A DNA stretch of 64,000 bases from Haladaptatus litoreus (GCF_900156425.1 NZ_FTNO01000004.1:310001-374000); one strand, 5' to 3'. Shown: positions 19,909-29,649, counted from the first letter of the stretch. A program made the numbers and translations. Notes: generated from the sequence alone by a model not told the origin.

Positions 19909-20871
19909 ATGAAAGCAATTGTTCTTGCAGGCGGATACGCAACACGATTGTGGCCAATCACCAAAAATCGGCCAAAGATGTTTCTTCCAGTAGGGGATTC
20001 AACCGTAATTGATCGAATATTCGCTGAACTTGAAACAGACGATCGAATTACGGAAGTGTTTGTGAGTACAAATGAACACTTTGCAGAGGATTTCCGTGAA
20101 CATCTCGACCAGAGCGATTTTGAAAAACCAACGCTGTCGATTGAAGACACCACCAACGAAAACGAAAAATTTGGCGTTGTTGGAGCTCTTGCTCAGCTTG
20201 TAGATCGAGAAAACATTAGCGACGATCTGCTCGTTATTGCTGGCGATAATCTCATTAGCTTCGAAATCAGTGACTTTATCGATTATTTTGAGAAGCAGCA
20301 AGCAGCGACGCTCGCAGCGTATGATGTCGACAGCCGTGAACAGGCAAAATCGTATGGCCTCGTTGAGCTTGATGGAGAAGAGATCATTGATTTCCAAGAG
20401 AAGCCAGACAAGCCAAAGAGTACACTTGTTTCAATCGCGTGCTATGCATTCCCCCAAGCAACGGTGCCCTTGCTCGAGGAATATCTTGACGAAGATAACA
20501 ACCCGGATGAGCCAGGTTGGTTCATTCAGTGGCTCCAATCACAAGAATCCGTATATGCATATACCTTTGATGAAGCATGGTTTGATATAGGCACGCCAGA
20601 CAGCTATTTAGAAGCGGTTCAATGGGAGCTCGGAACAGAAAATTACATTGCCGATAGTGCTACTGTGAATGGAACAGATCTCGGAGAAAATGTCCATATA
20701 ATGGCTAATGCCGAGATCGTTGACTCAACTATTTCTAATTCAATTGTTTTCCCAGATTCGACGATTGAGGGCGCTATTGTAGAAGATACGATTATCGATA
20801 AGGAAACAGAGATTCAAACAACGTCCCTGCGTAATGCGCTTATTGGTGCACATTCGATCATCAAACAATAG
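19909..20871 (+). CDS. sugar-phosphate nucleotidyltransferase (RmlA/GlmU-N type)
   Basis: 320 residues. The N-terminal nucleotide-binding loop is VLAGGYATRLWPITKNRPK. The domain continues with VIAGDNL (metal-binding Asp) and DFQEKPDKPKS. The C-terminal 80 residues (from about residue 245) show the short repeating hydrophobic pattern of a left-handed beta helix. The family joins a nucleoside triphosphate to a sugar-1-phosphate. With GlmM and GlmS in the window it could feed UDP-GlcNAc, but glucose-1-phosphate (as in Haloferax AglF) is equally possible. A TATA-like TATTTATTTAAAT lies about 60 bp upstream of the ATG. Convergent with the DUF4129-like gene. Confidence 0.8.
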   Translation: MKAIVLAGGYATRLWPITKNRPKMFLPVGDSTVIDRIFAELETDDRITEVFVSTNEHFAEDFREHLDQSDFEKPTLSIEDTTNENEKFGVVGALAQLVDRENISDDLLVIAGDNLISFEISDFIDYFEKQQAATLAAYDVDSREQAKSYGLVELDGEEIIDFQEKPDKPKSTLVSIACYAFPQATVPLLEEYLDEDNNPDEPGWFIQWLQSQESVYAYTFDEAWFDIGTPDSYLEAVQWELGTENYIADSATVNGTDLGENVHIMANAEIVDSTISNSIVFPDSTIEGAIVEDTIIDKETEIQTTSLRNALIGAHSIIKQ

Positions 20872-20933
20872 TAATATCACCGCTCATTTCGAATCATTCT
20901 GTGACAATTCATCTCTCTTATGAATGACGAGTT

Positions 20934-23060
20934 TTACTTTCTATTAGACTTATATGTGCTTGCAATTTCGATTGCTCTTTCAGCACTCTCGCGGGATAGC
21001 ATATTCGTCGTGAATGTTGCCTGCTCGTATAGCTGTGTCAACTCATGCAGTTGCTCAAGTTGCCGGTCAGAGAAGCCCTTATCTTCGCACATTTGATAGA
21101 ATTCCCAGTGGGTCTGTCCAGCTTCCGAAATCGAGTCATCAGCACTCAAGAAATGGCGACGGCCAGCAGCATAGGCCATTTCAATACTGGTCTGGAAGTT
21201 ACCCTCTGTTACAGCAGTTTTTGCGCGATCGACCAATAGAGAGGTGGTTACTTCTGTAGTTATCACTTCCTCGTTAGTATCAGACTCGATTACAGCCTCC
21301 TCGATAAATTGCTCCGAATCGTCCACTTCTTCAGATTTAGAAAACCAATCCGATCGCTGAATTGCAAAGCCACTCATTGCAATAAAACTAAGAAGACCAA
21401 CAATGCTAATCCAGATTAAAGCTGAGCCATCAAATAACGATTCAGAATCGAATTGAACGGTAAGGCCAGCATTCGACGGGTTCAGACTGGTTTGATTGCC
21501 TGCATAGGCCGCAGAAAGACGAAGCTGCGATTTGTCCTTCTTCTCTGCAAGCTTGGGAGGGAGGTGAATTTGTGTGTTGTATGTGCCGTTTCTATCGGTC
21601 TTTGCTGTTCCAATCTGTGACCCATTATGTCGAAATACAACCGTTTCATTTGGAATCGCGACTCCAGCAGCCGTTGTCAAATTCCCCTGAACAGAGATAT
21701 TGCGGTGATCAAATGCTTGCCCCGTGAGGTTTATCCGTGTGTTTGTCGGTTGTACGGTAAGTGGTGCACTTGTTGTCGTTGATGCAAGTGCTCGATCACG
21801 AAGCGGTACTGTAGCGGAAATCTGTTTTTGACCGTGCAAAACGGATTTAGGAAGTGGCTCAGAAAGAGTAAATCGACCATCTGAATCAGTTTTCACTACG
21901 CCAAGCACGGTTTGCCCACTCCTTATTACGACAGGAACACCATTCGCACTAACATCTTCTACATGAACTCGTCCGCTCACTGTGACAGATTTTTTGAACT
22001 GAGCGCGTTTCGAGCTTTGAAAGAGAGTAATTGTTGGATCAACCTGTTGTATATCTGTCTGGATAGTGTCATTTGATCCAAGATAAATTGACGATGCATT
22101 AGGGACGTGTCGAACCATCACCGATTGCTCGCCAAGTGGGAGCAGTGTCGGGCGGCCCAGAAAGGAAAACTCACCATCCTCATCTGTTGTTGTATTATTC
22201 ACTCGTCCGTTGCCCAATTGTATTTGAACTGTCTCATTTTCGAGTGCAGTCCCGTTTTCATCTACAAGTTCGCCACTCACAATGATTGGATCTATAAATG
22301 AAGACTCGGACGATTCGTCCGAAGCTGAAAGTTCTGTCTGAGTGAATTCAGCTGCTCGGATTTCTGCTTGCTGATCAGAAATATTCGAGTTGATATTCTC
22401 GACCGTATCGGTTTCCGCAGTGAAATTCGCATCGGTGGAGTTAGAAAGGTTCTGATAGTTTTGCGTTAGATCTTGGCCGTTTCTCTGTATTTGATTAGAT
22501 GAATTTTCGAGTTGTCGAGCTAGCTCACGAGCTTTTTCATCGTTTCCATTTTGTTTAGCTTGTTGATATTCATTATATGTCTGACGATATTCGCTAACGT
22601 TGTCAGCATAGTTTTCCTGGTTATTTTGTGCATTTTTGAACTGTTTGGCACGTTTGTCATCTTTTGTGCCTTCAGTTCGACCAGAAACTTCGACATATTT
22701 TGATAGCAAATTATTATATCGATCGCCAACTACAGAACGAGCTGATTGATACTCACTTTGACTGAGCTTAGCAGTGCTATCTCCGAGACGAGAACTTAAT
22801 TGACCGGCCATCCACTGCTCAAGCTCAGATAGCTCTTCTTCAGATTGAACCTTTGATGGATCTTGATGGCGTGGCTGACTGGAATTATTTGGCGTTGTTG
22901 TTCCTGCGGTTTGTTGTGCAGCCAATGGAGTGGAAATACTATTTTGTGTATGACCAGTATCGTGCGCAAGGGAAGCACCAAGTGCAGGGGCTGAAAGGCT
23001 AGTAACACCCAAGAAGATAAGGAGTAAGACTAGTTTTGGGTGAGTGGAAATTTGGGCCAT
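20934..23060 (-). CDS. membrane-anchored protein with carboxypeptidase-regulatory-like repeats and C-terminal DUF4129-like domain
   Basis: 708 residues. Signal peptide at about 1-29. A long Gln/Asn-rich helical region follows (about 70-245). Three beta-sandwich units come next, with TTDEDGEFSFLG, TDSDGRFTLSEP and TDRNGTYNTQI, the signature of CarboxypepD_reg/Ig-like folds. A single helix at about 545-568 leads to a cytoplasmic C-terminal domain, with AYAAGRRHFL and THWEFYQMCEDKGFSDRQ, that fits DUF4129. DUF4129 proteins commonly neighbour MoxR and DUF58 genes, all present downstream here, so this gene likely belongs to that system. It is divergent from tbsP. Confidence 0.7.
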   Translation of the reverse strand: MAQISTHPKLVLLLIFLGVTSLSAPALGASLAHDTGHTQNSISTPLAAQQTAGTTTPNNSSQPRHQDPSKVQSEEELSELEQWMAGQLSSRLGDSTAKLSQSEYQSARSVVGDRYNNLLSKYVEVSGRTEGTKDDKRAKQFKNAQNNQENYADNVSEYRQTYNEYQQAKQNGNDEKARELARQLENSSNQIQRNGQDLTQNYQNLSNSTDANFTAETDTVENINSNISDQQAEIRAAEFTQTELSASDESSESSFIDPIIVSGELVDENGTALENETVQIQLGNGRVNNTTTDEDGEFSFLGRPTLLPLGEQSVMVRHVPNASSIYLGSNDTIQTDIQQVDPTITLFQSSKRAQFKKSVTVSGRVHVEDVSANGVPVVIRSGQTVLGVVKTDSDGRFTLSEPLPKSVLHGQKQISATVPLRDRALASTTTSAPLTVQPTNTRINLTGQAFDHRNISVQGNLTTAAGVAIPNETVVFRHNGSQIGTAKTDRNGTYNTQIHLPPKLAEKKDKSQLRLSAAYAGNQTSLNPSNAGLTVQFDSESLFDGSALIWISIVGLLSFIAMSGFAIQRSDWFSKSEEVDDSEQFIEEAVIESDTNEEVITTEVTTSLLVDRAKTAVTEGNFQTSIEMAYAAGRRHFLSADDSISEAGQTHWEFYQMCEDKGFSDRQLEQLHELTQLYEQATFTTNMLSRESAERAIEIASTYKSNRK

Positions 23061-23312
23061 AGTTTCCGTTAATGAGATCGTATGGAAAATACCTTTCCTT
23101 TAGAAATCCCATAATCAGAGGGCAAAGAAATTAGACAGAAATGAGTGAACAAAGTGAACCAAGGAATGTTCCAGATATTTTGGCAAATAAAATAGAGTAG
23201 TGTGGTTATGCACTATATGAGAAGTTAGTAATAAGCGCATAATCAAGGGAAATCAAAGACTTCTATCGAATAGCCTGTGGACAACTAAGTAACTAGTGCT
23301 GGACGTCAAAGT

Positions 23313-24134
23313 ATGTCGCAAGCAAGCGTACTTGACCAGAATGTAGATGAAATTTTTGAAGAGCTGTTCGACGAAACGAGCGAGCCAATATTGATTGTGA
23401 ATCCAAGCGACTCGCAACTTAAGACCACAATCACAACGGCCGTTGAATACGGAGATGAACTCCCGGAACTACGGATCATTGCAAGAGAGCAATTAGTTAA
23501 AGAGATGACAGAGGATTTCATAACGACGAGCGAGGCAGTAGACCTCATCCAGCAAGACAAACTATCTGTGCGGGTCGCCGAAGATGTCAACAGAAGCTCG
23601 ATGGTGATCCTAGAAGATGCTGTTATTTCACTCCTCCAGCTTGACGGCCGGACAGAGGGAATGCGTACGGAAGACGAAGATCTTGTTGAAAGGGCTCGTG
23701 ACACATTGATGACAGTGTGGGAAAACTCCGATGACTTCTCCTTCCGTACACCAGCTCTTTCAGAAGTAGAAGAAACGTTAGAAGAAGAAATCGGATCAGA
23801 AACGAAAGAAGACTTTATGACAGTTATTGAAAGTCGTGATGAAATTCAAAGTTCAAGCAGTCTTGATGAAGTCTCTATCAGTCTCCTAATTGCAGCAAAG
23901 AATGAAATATTGCTTTATGATATTAGCAAATGGGGAGAGGATGTCGGCGTTGCAAGCAAAGCGACATTTTCTCGAACAAAAACGCAATTAGAAGACCTTG
24001 GCATAATTGATACAGAAAAAGTACCAATCGATGTTGGTCGACCACGACTTCGCTTGAAACTGGTAGATGAGTCAATGACAGAGATGAGTGCTGACGAGAT
24101 GGTCGAGGAAATAGAGCAAGAGGTCTCGGCGTGA
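23313..24134 (+). CDS. tbsP: transcriptional regulator TbsP
   Basis: 273 residues, acidic and soluble. The N-terminal MSQASVLDQNVDEIFEELF and the central LIAAKNEILLYDISKWGEDV are characteristic of the haloarchaeal TbsP family. The C-terminal part VGVASKATFSRTKTQLEDLG looks like a winged-helix recognition region. In Haloferax volcanii TbsP works with TrmB on gapII and influences cell shape; the local target set is unknown. Its TGA stop (24132-24134) is the first triplet of the TGACATCC end of a PATE-like element, so the natural C-terminus may have been trimmed. The 250 bp upstream is shared with the divergent DUF4129-like gene. Confidence 0.75.
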   Translation: MSQASVLDQNVDEIFEELFDETSEPILIVNPSDSQLKTTITTAVEYGDELPELRIIAREQLVKEMTEDFITTSEAVDLIQQDKLSVRVAEDVNRSSMVILEDAVISLLQLDGRTEGMRTEDEDLVERARDTLMTVWENSDDFSFRTPALSEVEETLEEEIGSETKEDFMTVIESRDEIQSSSSLDEVSISLLIAAKNEILLYDISKWGEDVGVASKATFSRTKTQLEDLGIIDTEKVPIDVGRPRLRLKLVDESMTEMSADEMVEEIEQEVSA

Positions 24135-24528
24135 CATCCTCCCTGTCGTAAACGACGGGGCTTTCCACACCCACCAATGGGCGGTTCGGTGGTCTCTTAG
24201 GGGTCGCACCCCGACGAGGTGCTGGCTATGTCACGGAGCCGTTACTCCTATCTCGTCCGGAGAACGGACGGGACTCGGAGGTACGTGGTTGTTTTGTGTC
24301 GGTCTACGTGTCCGAGGGCTTACGTATTTGATTTCGGCTTTCACCGTGGCAAACACCGAGTCAACTGCCAGTTTTCGGACTGTCGATGACCGAAGGGTGC
24401 TACCATTCGGTTCGACACCGAGAAATACGCGGGGAGAGCACCTGAGGTTTTACCGTACAGTGAAAGTAACCAAAGACGGCGATTCATCCCCGCCCGCAAG
24501 GGCGTGGTATTCTCGCCTGAAATTCTAT
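24132..24528 (-). mobile_element. PATE-like non-coding IS1341/TnpB-derived element, copy A
   Basis: About 397 bp bounded by TGACATCCTCC plus a hairpin (TGTCGT-AA-ACGACG at about 24144-24157) at one end. At the other end is a GCCCGCAAGGGC hairpin followed by GGTATTCTCGCCTG. It is co-linear with the element at 62305-62683: long stretches (CCCCGACGAGGTGCTGGCTATG, cut here to GACGAGGTGCTGGCTATG, and CAGTGAAAGTAACCAAAGAC) are shared. It contains no transposase gene. PATEs of this type are mobilised by IS200/IS605 proteins in trans. Confidence 0.7.
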
Positions 24529-24615
24529 CAACTAGTCTGCGCGTTGGAGGTAGGCATCCTATTTCCATGACGCGTTTTGCAGAAGCCCATATGGTTTCTG
24601 TCGGGAGCGTAGTTT

Positions 24616-24738
24616 CTACAGGATTGATTTGAAGCGTCCCGCTTCAACGTTCTTCAACCCACGAATCAGAATGTTGTATATCGTGCTCCAGTCTCTGTCC
24701 GCTGTCAATCCGCCCGGAGGACACGAACGTTCACGGGT
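24616..24738 (-). pseudogene. TnpB C-terminal fragment
   Basis: Minus-strand reading of about 40 codons: CPPGGLTADRDW followed by NILIRGLKNVEAGRF. This is the C-terminal end (RuvC-III Asp in TADRDW) of an IS1341-type TnpB, with one zinc-finger Cys changed to Gly. A stop codon lies immediately upstream in frame. Further tail-like sequence (SAKRVMEIG) follows in another frame at about 24550-24600. The rest of 24740-24927 shows only an AT-rich promoter-like stretch before the DUF58 gene. Confidence 0.55.
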
Positions 24739-24927
24739 CTACAATGAAGCAATTATTTAACAGGTAGAATACTCATTCCTCAACGAAGTGAGACTTAGCC
24801 CCTTTCATCTGCTATATTTATTAATGACAGGTATGAATCAATTTGGATAGGGTAGGACACACCCTACTTATTGAAAGAGTGGTTCTAATACAATAGATTA
24901 ACGTTATCGGTTTCCATATCTTCAAGC

Positions 24928-26376
24928 ATGAAACCAACGCGCCGCTTTTGGGCTGGAGTCGGGGTAGTTTGTTTCCTCGCAGGTGGTGCATGGATTCTCA
25001 AGACCCCACTGCTTCTCATCGGTGCAGGCGGAATTGGAGCAATTCTTCTGTCTTCACAATTCGTATTCCTATTGTCTGTTTTAGAGATTAAGGATAGCTT
25101 AGAGATTTCACAACGGCCTGTTCAAAGCCAAGTTTCAGAACAGTCTGATGTCGATGTAGTAATTCATGGGAGCCTCCCGAAACCAACGACGGTTGAAATA
25201 CAGATTGAAGCTCAGCCACCAAAAATTGCCACTGGGATTAGATCGAGTGATCTCACGGCTACCGTTGCAATTGATGAAAGCGAAACACAAACTACGGCGA
25301 CGTTTCATTGTCCCATCGCGACACGCTTGCAATTTCGCATGCCGACAGTTACGTTGACAGATCGAGCCGGATTCTTTCAGTCTTCATTTGAACATGGGTC
25401 AACCGCCACAGTAACGGTGACACCAAATCGCGTTGAATCAGCTGAAATCGGTGCTGATGGACAACATCAATTATCTAGTCTTGGAGAGCATAAACATGGA
25501 GAGCGAGGAACAGGACTTGAACCTGCTGAAGTTCGTCAATACGTACCAGGAGACACTGCTCAGCGTATCGATTGGAAAGTAACAGCACGACTTTCAACCC
25601 CCCACGTCCGCGATTTTGAAGCAGAGGCCGAGCTACAAACATATCTATTCATGGATCACCGCCAGTCCATGTTTGCAGGATCAGCAGAAACAACGAAATA
25701 CGACTTCGCACGAGAAGTTGCGTTGCAATATATTACACATGCTCGCACCGCAAGTGAATCACTGGGGCTTACGGTCATAACCGATGATCAAGTAGTCGAT
25801 TTTCCGCCGAAGGCAACACCCAATCACTTTATTCGGCTACAGAATTATCTGTATGATCAAACATCAGCGGACACGAAAGGCACACATTCGAACGCACAAT
25901 TCCCCATTGAGCAATTAACAGCGGCAAATAGCAAATCTCAACAGCTTCAATCACGTTCCTCACTCTTTGCAAAGCAATTGTTCCCCTTGCTAAATACGAA
26001 AGGTACACGCATACAGCGCGTGAAAGAAGATCCGCTTTACCAAGCAGTGAGATCACAGCTAAAGAGTAAGACGGGGATCGTCCAAGCAGTACTCGTTACC
26101 GATGATTCAAACCGAGTTGAAGTGTATGAAACGGTGAAATTAGCGCGACAATGGAGTGATTCTGTTACCCTCTTTTTGATTCCATCCGTATTGTTTGAGG
26201 AAGGGAGTATTGCAGAGGTCGAGGACGCCTATCAACGCTATCTTGATTTTGGACAGCTCCAACAGTCACTGAGCCAGCTTGATGGAGTCTCTGTCTTTGA
26301 AGTTGGTCCAAAAGAACGGCTAGAGAATATCCCAGCAGAGAGCCAGCAGTCATCGGAACAACAGGTACTACAGTAA
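24928..26376 (+). CDS. DUF58 domain-containing membrane protein
   Basis: 482 residues. Two N-terminal membrane helices (about 8-55) precede a beta domain. The DUF58 signature is VRQYVPGDTAQRIDWKVTAR, then a von Willebrand A-like stretch (LFMDHRQSMFAGS). DUF58 proteins pair with MoxR AAA+ ATPases, here at 28148-29158 on the other strand. Their joint function is thought to be chaperone-like or envelope-related. It is followed by two genes in the same direction at 12 bp spacing and by overlap, so it likely heads an operon. Confidence 0.8.
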   Translation: MKPTRRFWAGVGVVCFLAGGAWILKTPLLLIGAGGIGAILLSSQFVFLLSVLEIKDSLEISQRPVQSQVSEQSDVDVVIHGSLPKPTTVEIQIEAQPPKIATGIRSSDLTATVAIDESETQTTATFHCPIATRLQFRMPTVTLTDRAGFFQSSFEHGSTATVTVTPNRVESAEIGADGQHQLSSLGEHKHGERGTGLEPAEVRQYVPGDTAQRIDWKVTARLSTPHVRDFEAEAELQTYLFMDHRQSMFAGSAETTKYDFAREVALQYITHARTASESLGLTVITDDQVVDFPPKATPNHFIRLQNYLYDQTSADTKGTHSNAQFPIEQLTAANSKSQQLQSRSSLFAKQLFPLLNTKGTRIQRVKEDPLYQAVRSQLKSKTGIVQAVLVTDDSNRVEVYETVKLARQWSDSVTLFLIPSVLFEEGSIAEVEDAYQRYLDFGQLQQSLSQLDGVSVFEVGPKERLENIPAESQQSSEQQVLQ

Positions 26377-26388
26377 GTTAATCAAACA

Positions 26389-26844
26389 ATGAATTGGAAT
26401 ACAACATGGATTAGTGCGCTCGGAATTGGAACAACAGTCTGTATGCTCACTCTCGCTCACGGGATCCCCGGAGTGATTGCTGGTGGATTACTTGTGGTCT
26501 TTTGGTTCGCTGGCCCAATGCTATATGCCGTTGGATATGGACAGATCGCAGTCAGTGCATTGTTTTCGCTCGATGGTCTTCTCTCTCAACTTGTGCTTGC
26601 TGAGCTCGGTCTGTTCTATGCACTTCTTGTCCCAAATATGGTGCTAGATCATCCGTCAAAACGGTTGATAGCTGCAATCATCGGCATGATTCTGTTAGTT
26701 GGTGGGATACTACTCGGCATTACATGGGAGATTGATGAAGGCGAGATCGGTATTGTTTTACTCTGCGTTCTTGGGATAATTGCATATAGTATGCATCGAT
26801 ACGAACGGGTAGCTGTCGGCGCAGTTGAGGGTGCACATGAGTAA
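26389..26844 (+). CDS. polytopic membrane protein of the DUF58 operon
   Basis: 151 residues, almost entirely hydrophobic with about five helices; only the C-terminal RYERVAVGAVEGAHE is soluble. It begins 12 bp after the DUF58 stop and its own stop overlaps the next ATG (ATGAGTAA). The family is not recognised by motif. Similar small membrane proteins accompany MoxR/DUF58 genes in haloarchaea, so it is probably a partner in that membrane complex (inference). Confidence 0.6.
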   Translation: MNWNTTWISALGIGTTVCMLTLAHGIPGVIAGGLLVVFWFAGPMLYAVGYGQIAVSALFSLDGLLSQLVLAELGLFYALLVPNMVLDHPSKRLIAAIIGMILLVGGILLGITWEIDEGEIGIVLLCVLGIIAYSMHRYERVAVGAVEGAHE

Positions 26845-27742
26845 ACAAGAACAGACGCTACGCGACGATCAAAAAAACCGTTCAGACCAAACTGTAACAA
26901 AGTCAGAGCTTGAAGACCTGCAGGCTCAACTCGATATTTTAGTGGAGGAAAATACTCGGCTTCGAACAGCCTATCGACGATCCAAACAAGTCGAGTATCG
27001 TAATACTGCCCTTGGACTCGCCGCTATTGGTCTTATTTGTGGCCTTGGCGCATTCCTATTTCCGGAGTCCCAAACCGTTCTTTTAGCGCTGGCTGGCTGT
27101 GGTGGCTTCGGTGCGATTCTCACCTATTACTTAACACCCGAGCAGGTCGTACCAGCATCAATTGGTGAGCGAACGTATTCTGCTTTTGCAACAACGTATG
27201 AAGCCCTCAGTGCCGAACTTGGACTTCAAGATACAACCATCTATGTCCCCAATAGTGGAGCATCACCGCAATCGTTTGCCGATATTCGGTTGTTTCGCCC
27301 GCAACACGCACGGTACCAACTTCCAAATACGGACGCGCTCAGCTCTGTGCTTGTCGTCACAGAAAATGAGTTAGAACATGGGCTGTCACTATATCCCTCT
27401 GGTGCTGCATTACTCACTGAATTCGAGAAGATGACGGGTGATCTTCCATCGGAGCTTGATGACTTAGCTGGCCAGCTTGCTGAAACATTGACTCACGGAT
27501 TCGAATTAGTAGATAACGCCAGTGTTGAAAACATAGAACCCGGACAACAAATTACAGTCAGTATTGCAGGTAGTACCTACGGTTCAATCACGCGATTGGA
27601 CCATCCAGTTTCGTCATTTCTTGGCTCAGGCCTTGCTGATCAGTTGCAAGAACCAGTAACGGTCGAAGCAGTCGAGGTCGAAGATGAACGGAGTGATTAT
27701 TTAGTCACCTGTTCGTGGGGTGAAGGAAACAAAGATACATAA
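26837..27742 (+). CDS. coiled-coil membrane protein of the DUF58 operon, unknown function
   Basis: 301 residues from ATG 26837, which overlaps the preceding stop; a GTG four codons upstream is less likely. A coiled coil at about 15-52 (LEDLQAQLDILVEENTRL) is followed by two helices (about 55-105, GLAAIGLICGLGAFLF). A soluble alpha/beta domain of about 190 residues follows, containing YVPNSGASPQSFADIRLF and a Glu/Asp-rich end. It is the last gene of the three-gene operon. The function is unknown; the coiled coil suggests oligomerisation. Confidence 0.6.
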   Translation: MSKQEQTLRDDQKNRSDQTVTKSELEDLQAQLDILVEENTRLRTAYRRSKQVEYRNTALGLAAIGLICGLGAFLFPESQTVLLALAGCGGFGAILTYYLTPEQVVPASIGERTYSAFATTYEALSAELGLQDTTIYVPNSGASPQSFADIRLFRPQHARYQLPNTDALSSVLVVTENELEHGLSLYPSGAALLTEFEKMTGDLPSELDDLAGQLAETLTHGFELVDNASVENIEPGQQITVSIAGSTYGSITRLDHPVSSFLGSGLADQLQEPVTVEAVEVEDERSDYLVTCSWGEGNKDT

Positions 27743-27962
27743 CAAAGGAACTGAAAATACAGTTTCTCGACACGGATAGTTCGTTTGACCCCAATTGTTG
27801 GTCCACCATTTTATTATGAGTACTCGGATATTGGGACAGTCCACAGACGTGGCACAGAAGGCATTTGTCGGCGCCTCTCTACTCCGTTTGCTCCGTTCAC
27901 TCCATAAGGGGACTTACCGCCTGCAATTCAGCTAAACGACAAGCTTGTAGTCTATTTGAACT

Positions 27963-28063
27963 ATGGTTGAAAGGAACGAAGCACGTCAATCGGAAAAGCT
28001 GGGAAATCTGGGAAATCTGGGAAAACCAGCAAAATCAGCAAAATAAATTTTGCTAGTTTTGCT
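27963..28063. repeat. 9-bp triple tandem repeat next to a nested inverted repeat
   Basis: Three copies of CTGGGAAA(T/A) lie at 27999-28025. A nested palindrome follows at 28028-28063, with two AGCAAAA arms mirrored by two TTTTGCT arms; the inner perfect one is AGCAAAATAAATTTTGCT (28037-28054). A 27-codon frame (27963-28046, MVERNEARQSEK then GNLGNLGK) spans the repeats. The rest of 27743-28147 shows no other gene. It could be an operator, a terminator for the two converging operons, or a transposon relic. Confidence 0.45.
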
Positions 28064-28147
28064 ATCAAAATCCCATTAGCGAACCACTGTCCGCACCTTT
28101 ATGAACTGATGTACTTACAGGAGAATATAGAAAACGAGAGCGTTCAA

Positions 28148-29158
28148 TTAATGCGGTAATTGATTCTGTATTTCAGTATCAGTTCTATCCTCTGCTTTGA
28201 ACTCGGTGCCGGAATCACTTCCAGGAGGCGTAACCGAATTCAGGATCTCTTCAATAATAGAATCAGGTGTTTGATCAGCCAACTCTGATTCAGAACTGAG
28301 AACAATACGATGACGCAAAACGGGCATCGCTAGCTGTTTAATATCGTCTGGAATAACATAATTACGCCCATGGATCGCTGCACGGGCTTTCGACGCCTTT
28401 AGCAATGCAATTGTAGCTCGTGGTGACCCCCCATGTTTAACGTCGCTGTGCGTTCTCGTTGCAGCAATCAAATCTCGAAGATAGTGTCTTGCTTCTTCAG
28501 CGATGTGAACCTGATCAACTACCGATCGTGCAGCAGTCAGGTCTTCCAGCGTGATCGCTTGTGAGATCTGTGATGGATTGAGATTCGGCTGTGAATCAAA
28601 TCGATCAATCAATGCGAGTTCCGTCTCTTCATCAGGTAACTCAACAGTGAGTTTGAGCTGAAAACGATCTCGCTGTGCTTCTGGAAGTTGGTACGTTCCT
28701 TCCATTTCGATCGGATTTTGTGTTGCCACCACCATGAACGGAGTCGGCAACGGTAACGTGTCCCCTTCAATTGTGACATTGCGCTCTTCCATTGCTTCTA
28801 AGAGCGCGCTTTGTGTTTTTGGTGTTGCCCGGTTGATTTCGTCAGCAATAACGAGATTCGAGAAAACCGGTCCTTTTTGTAATTCGAATTCACCGGTCGA
28901 TTCTCGATAAATATGTGTTCCAGTAATGTCAGCGGGAAGCAAATCAGGAGTCAGTTGTATTCGAGTTGACTCAATACCCGCTGCACGGGCGAACAGATTT
29001 GCAATTGTTGTCTTTGCAACGCCAGGAACGCCTTCCAATAAAACATGACCCTGTGTAAGAAGTGAAATGGAGAGGCCCTCAATAATATCTTCATTGCCAA
29101 GAAGGACGGTATCGACTTCATTGATGATTTGATCATGGATCGCTGCGGGCGAAGTCAT
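28148..29158 (-). CDS. MoxR-family AAA+ ATPase
   Basis: 336 residues. Walker A is EGVPGVAKTT (about residue 40), Walker B is VIADEINRA, and the MoxR-specific ATQNPIEMEGTYQLPEAQRDRF-type stretch (shown as NPIEMEGTYQLPEAQ) precedes the arginine-finger region. The C-terminal lid has KASKARAAIHGRNYVIPDD. MoxR ATPases act with DUF58/VWA proteins in maturation of protein complexes. The gene is on the strand opposite to its usual partners, between two plus-strand groups. A TnpB-type end remnant sits 50 bp upstream of its start and may influence expression. Confidence 0.85.
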   Translation of the reverse strand: MTSPAAIHDQIINEVDTVLLGNEDIIEGLSISLLTQGHVLLEGVPGVAKTTIANLFARAAGIESTRIQLTPDLLPADITGTHIYRESTGEFELQKGPVFSNLVIADEINRATPKTQSALLEAMEERNVTIEGDTLPLPTPFMVVATQNPIEMEGTYQLPEAQRDRFQLKLTVELPDEETELALIDRFDSQPNLNPSQISQAITLEDLTAARSVVDQVHIAEEARHYLRDLIAATRTHSDVKHGGSPRATIALLKASKARAAIHGRNYVIPDDIKQLAMPVLRHRIVLSSESELADQTPDSIIEEILNSVTPPGSDSGTEFKAEDRTDTEIQNQLPH

Positions 29159-29207
29159 TGGTATCGTTTTCGAACCAGATATCTTAAATCAATTGGAAGC
29201 AGAACAG

Positions 29208-29243
29208 TGACATCCTCACCCGCCCTAAAGGGCGGGGCTTCCT
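29208..29243 (-). mobile_element. solitary IS605/PATE end remnant
   Basis: TGACATCCTC followed by a hairpin CGCCCT-AA-AGGGCG (29220-29233) and GGGCTTCC, the standard end seen at 24132, 36492 and 62305, but with no matching other end in the following 150 bp. It stands in the presumed moxR promoter region. The remaining part of 29159-29415 is AT-rich and holds no gene. Confidence 0.55.
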
Positions 29244-29415
29244 ACAAGGGAATTCCGGTCTGCTAATCAATTTCCAATATGATTTGCCAAAAATATACCA
29301 ATCAGATGTATTTTCAAGAGATAGACACACAGCTAGTTCAGTGAAAGTTAACATATTCGCAATTAATAAAAAACAACAATAAAGAATTAGTATTGCACTC
29401 TCTAATCATAGCACA

Positions 29416-29637
29416 ATGTCTGAATCTCGGGAAGAGCTCTTACAAAAGGTAAATGAGAAGTTAGCTGTCCAAGCTACTACACAGGAGGGTCGGGAACTCG
29501 CTGGATTGTTGCACGCGACAATTCAAACACTTGGTGAAGAGATTGACTCATTAGAAGAGCAATTGGATGATGCCAAAAATCAATTGGAAGAAGTCGAAGG
29601 TAGTGAACAAAAACGGAAATGGTACTCGGATCGGTAA
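29416..29637 (+). CDS. small coiled-coil protein, unknown function
   Basis: 73 residues, acidic and helical. A heptad-like run at about 40-65 (LGEEIDSLEEQLDDAKNQLEE) predicts a coiled coil. It has no membrane segment or known motif. ATG at 29416 follows an AT-rich region with TATA-like sequence (29365-29400). Codon use resembles the neighbouring real genes. It is followed within 20 bp by a PATE-like element. Confidence 0.5.
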   Translation: MSESREELLQKVNEKLAVQATTQEGRELAGLLHATIQTLGEEIDSLEEQLDDAKNQLEEVEGSEQKRKWYSDR

Positions 29638-29649
29638 CCAACTCCTGAC

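Noticed and set aside
27999..28063. Short direct repeats as a mini-CRISPR
   Set aside because: The units are 9 bp and abut without spacers.
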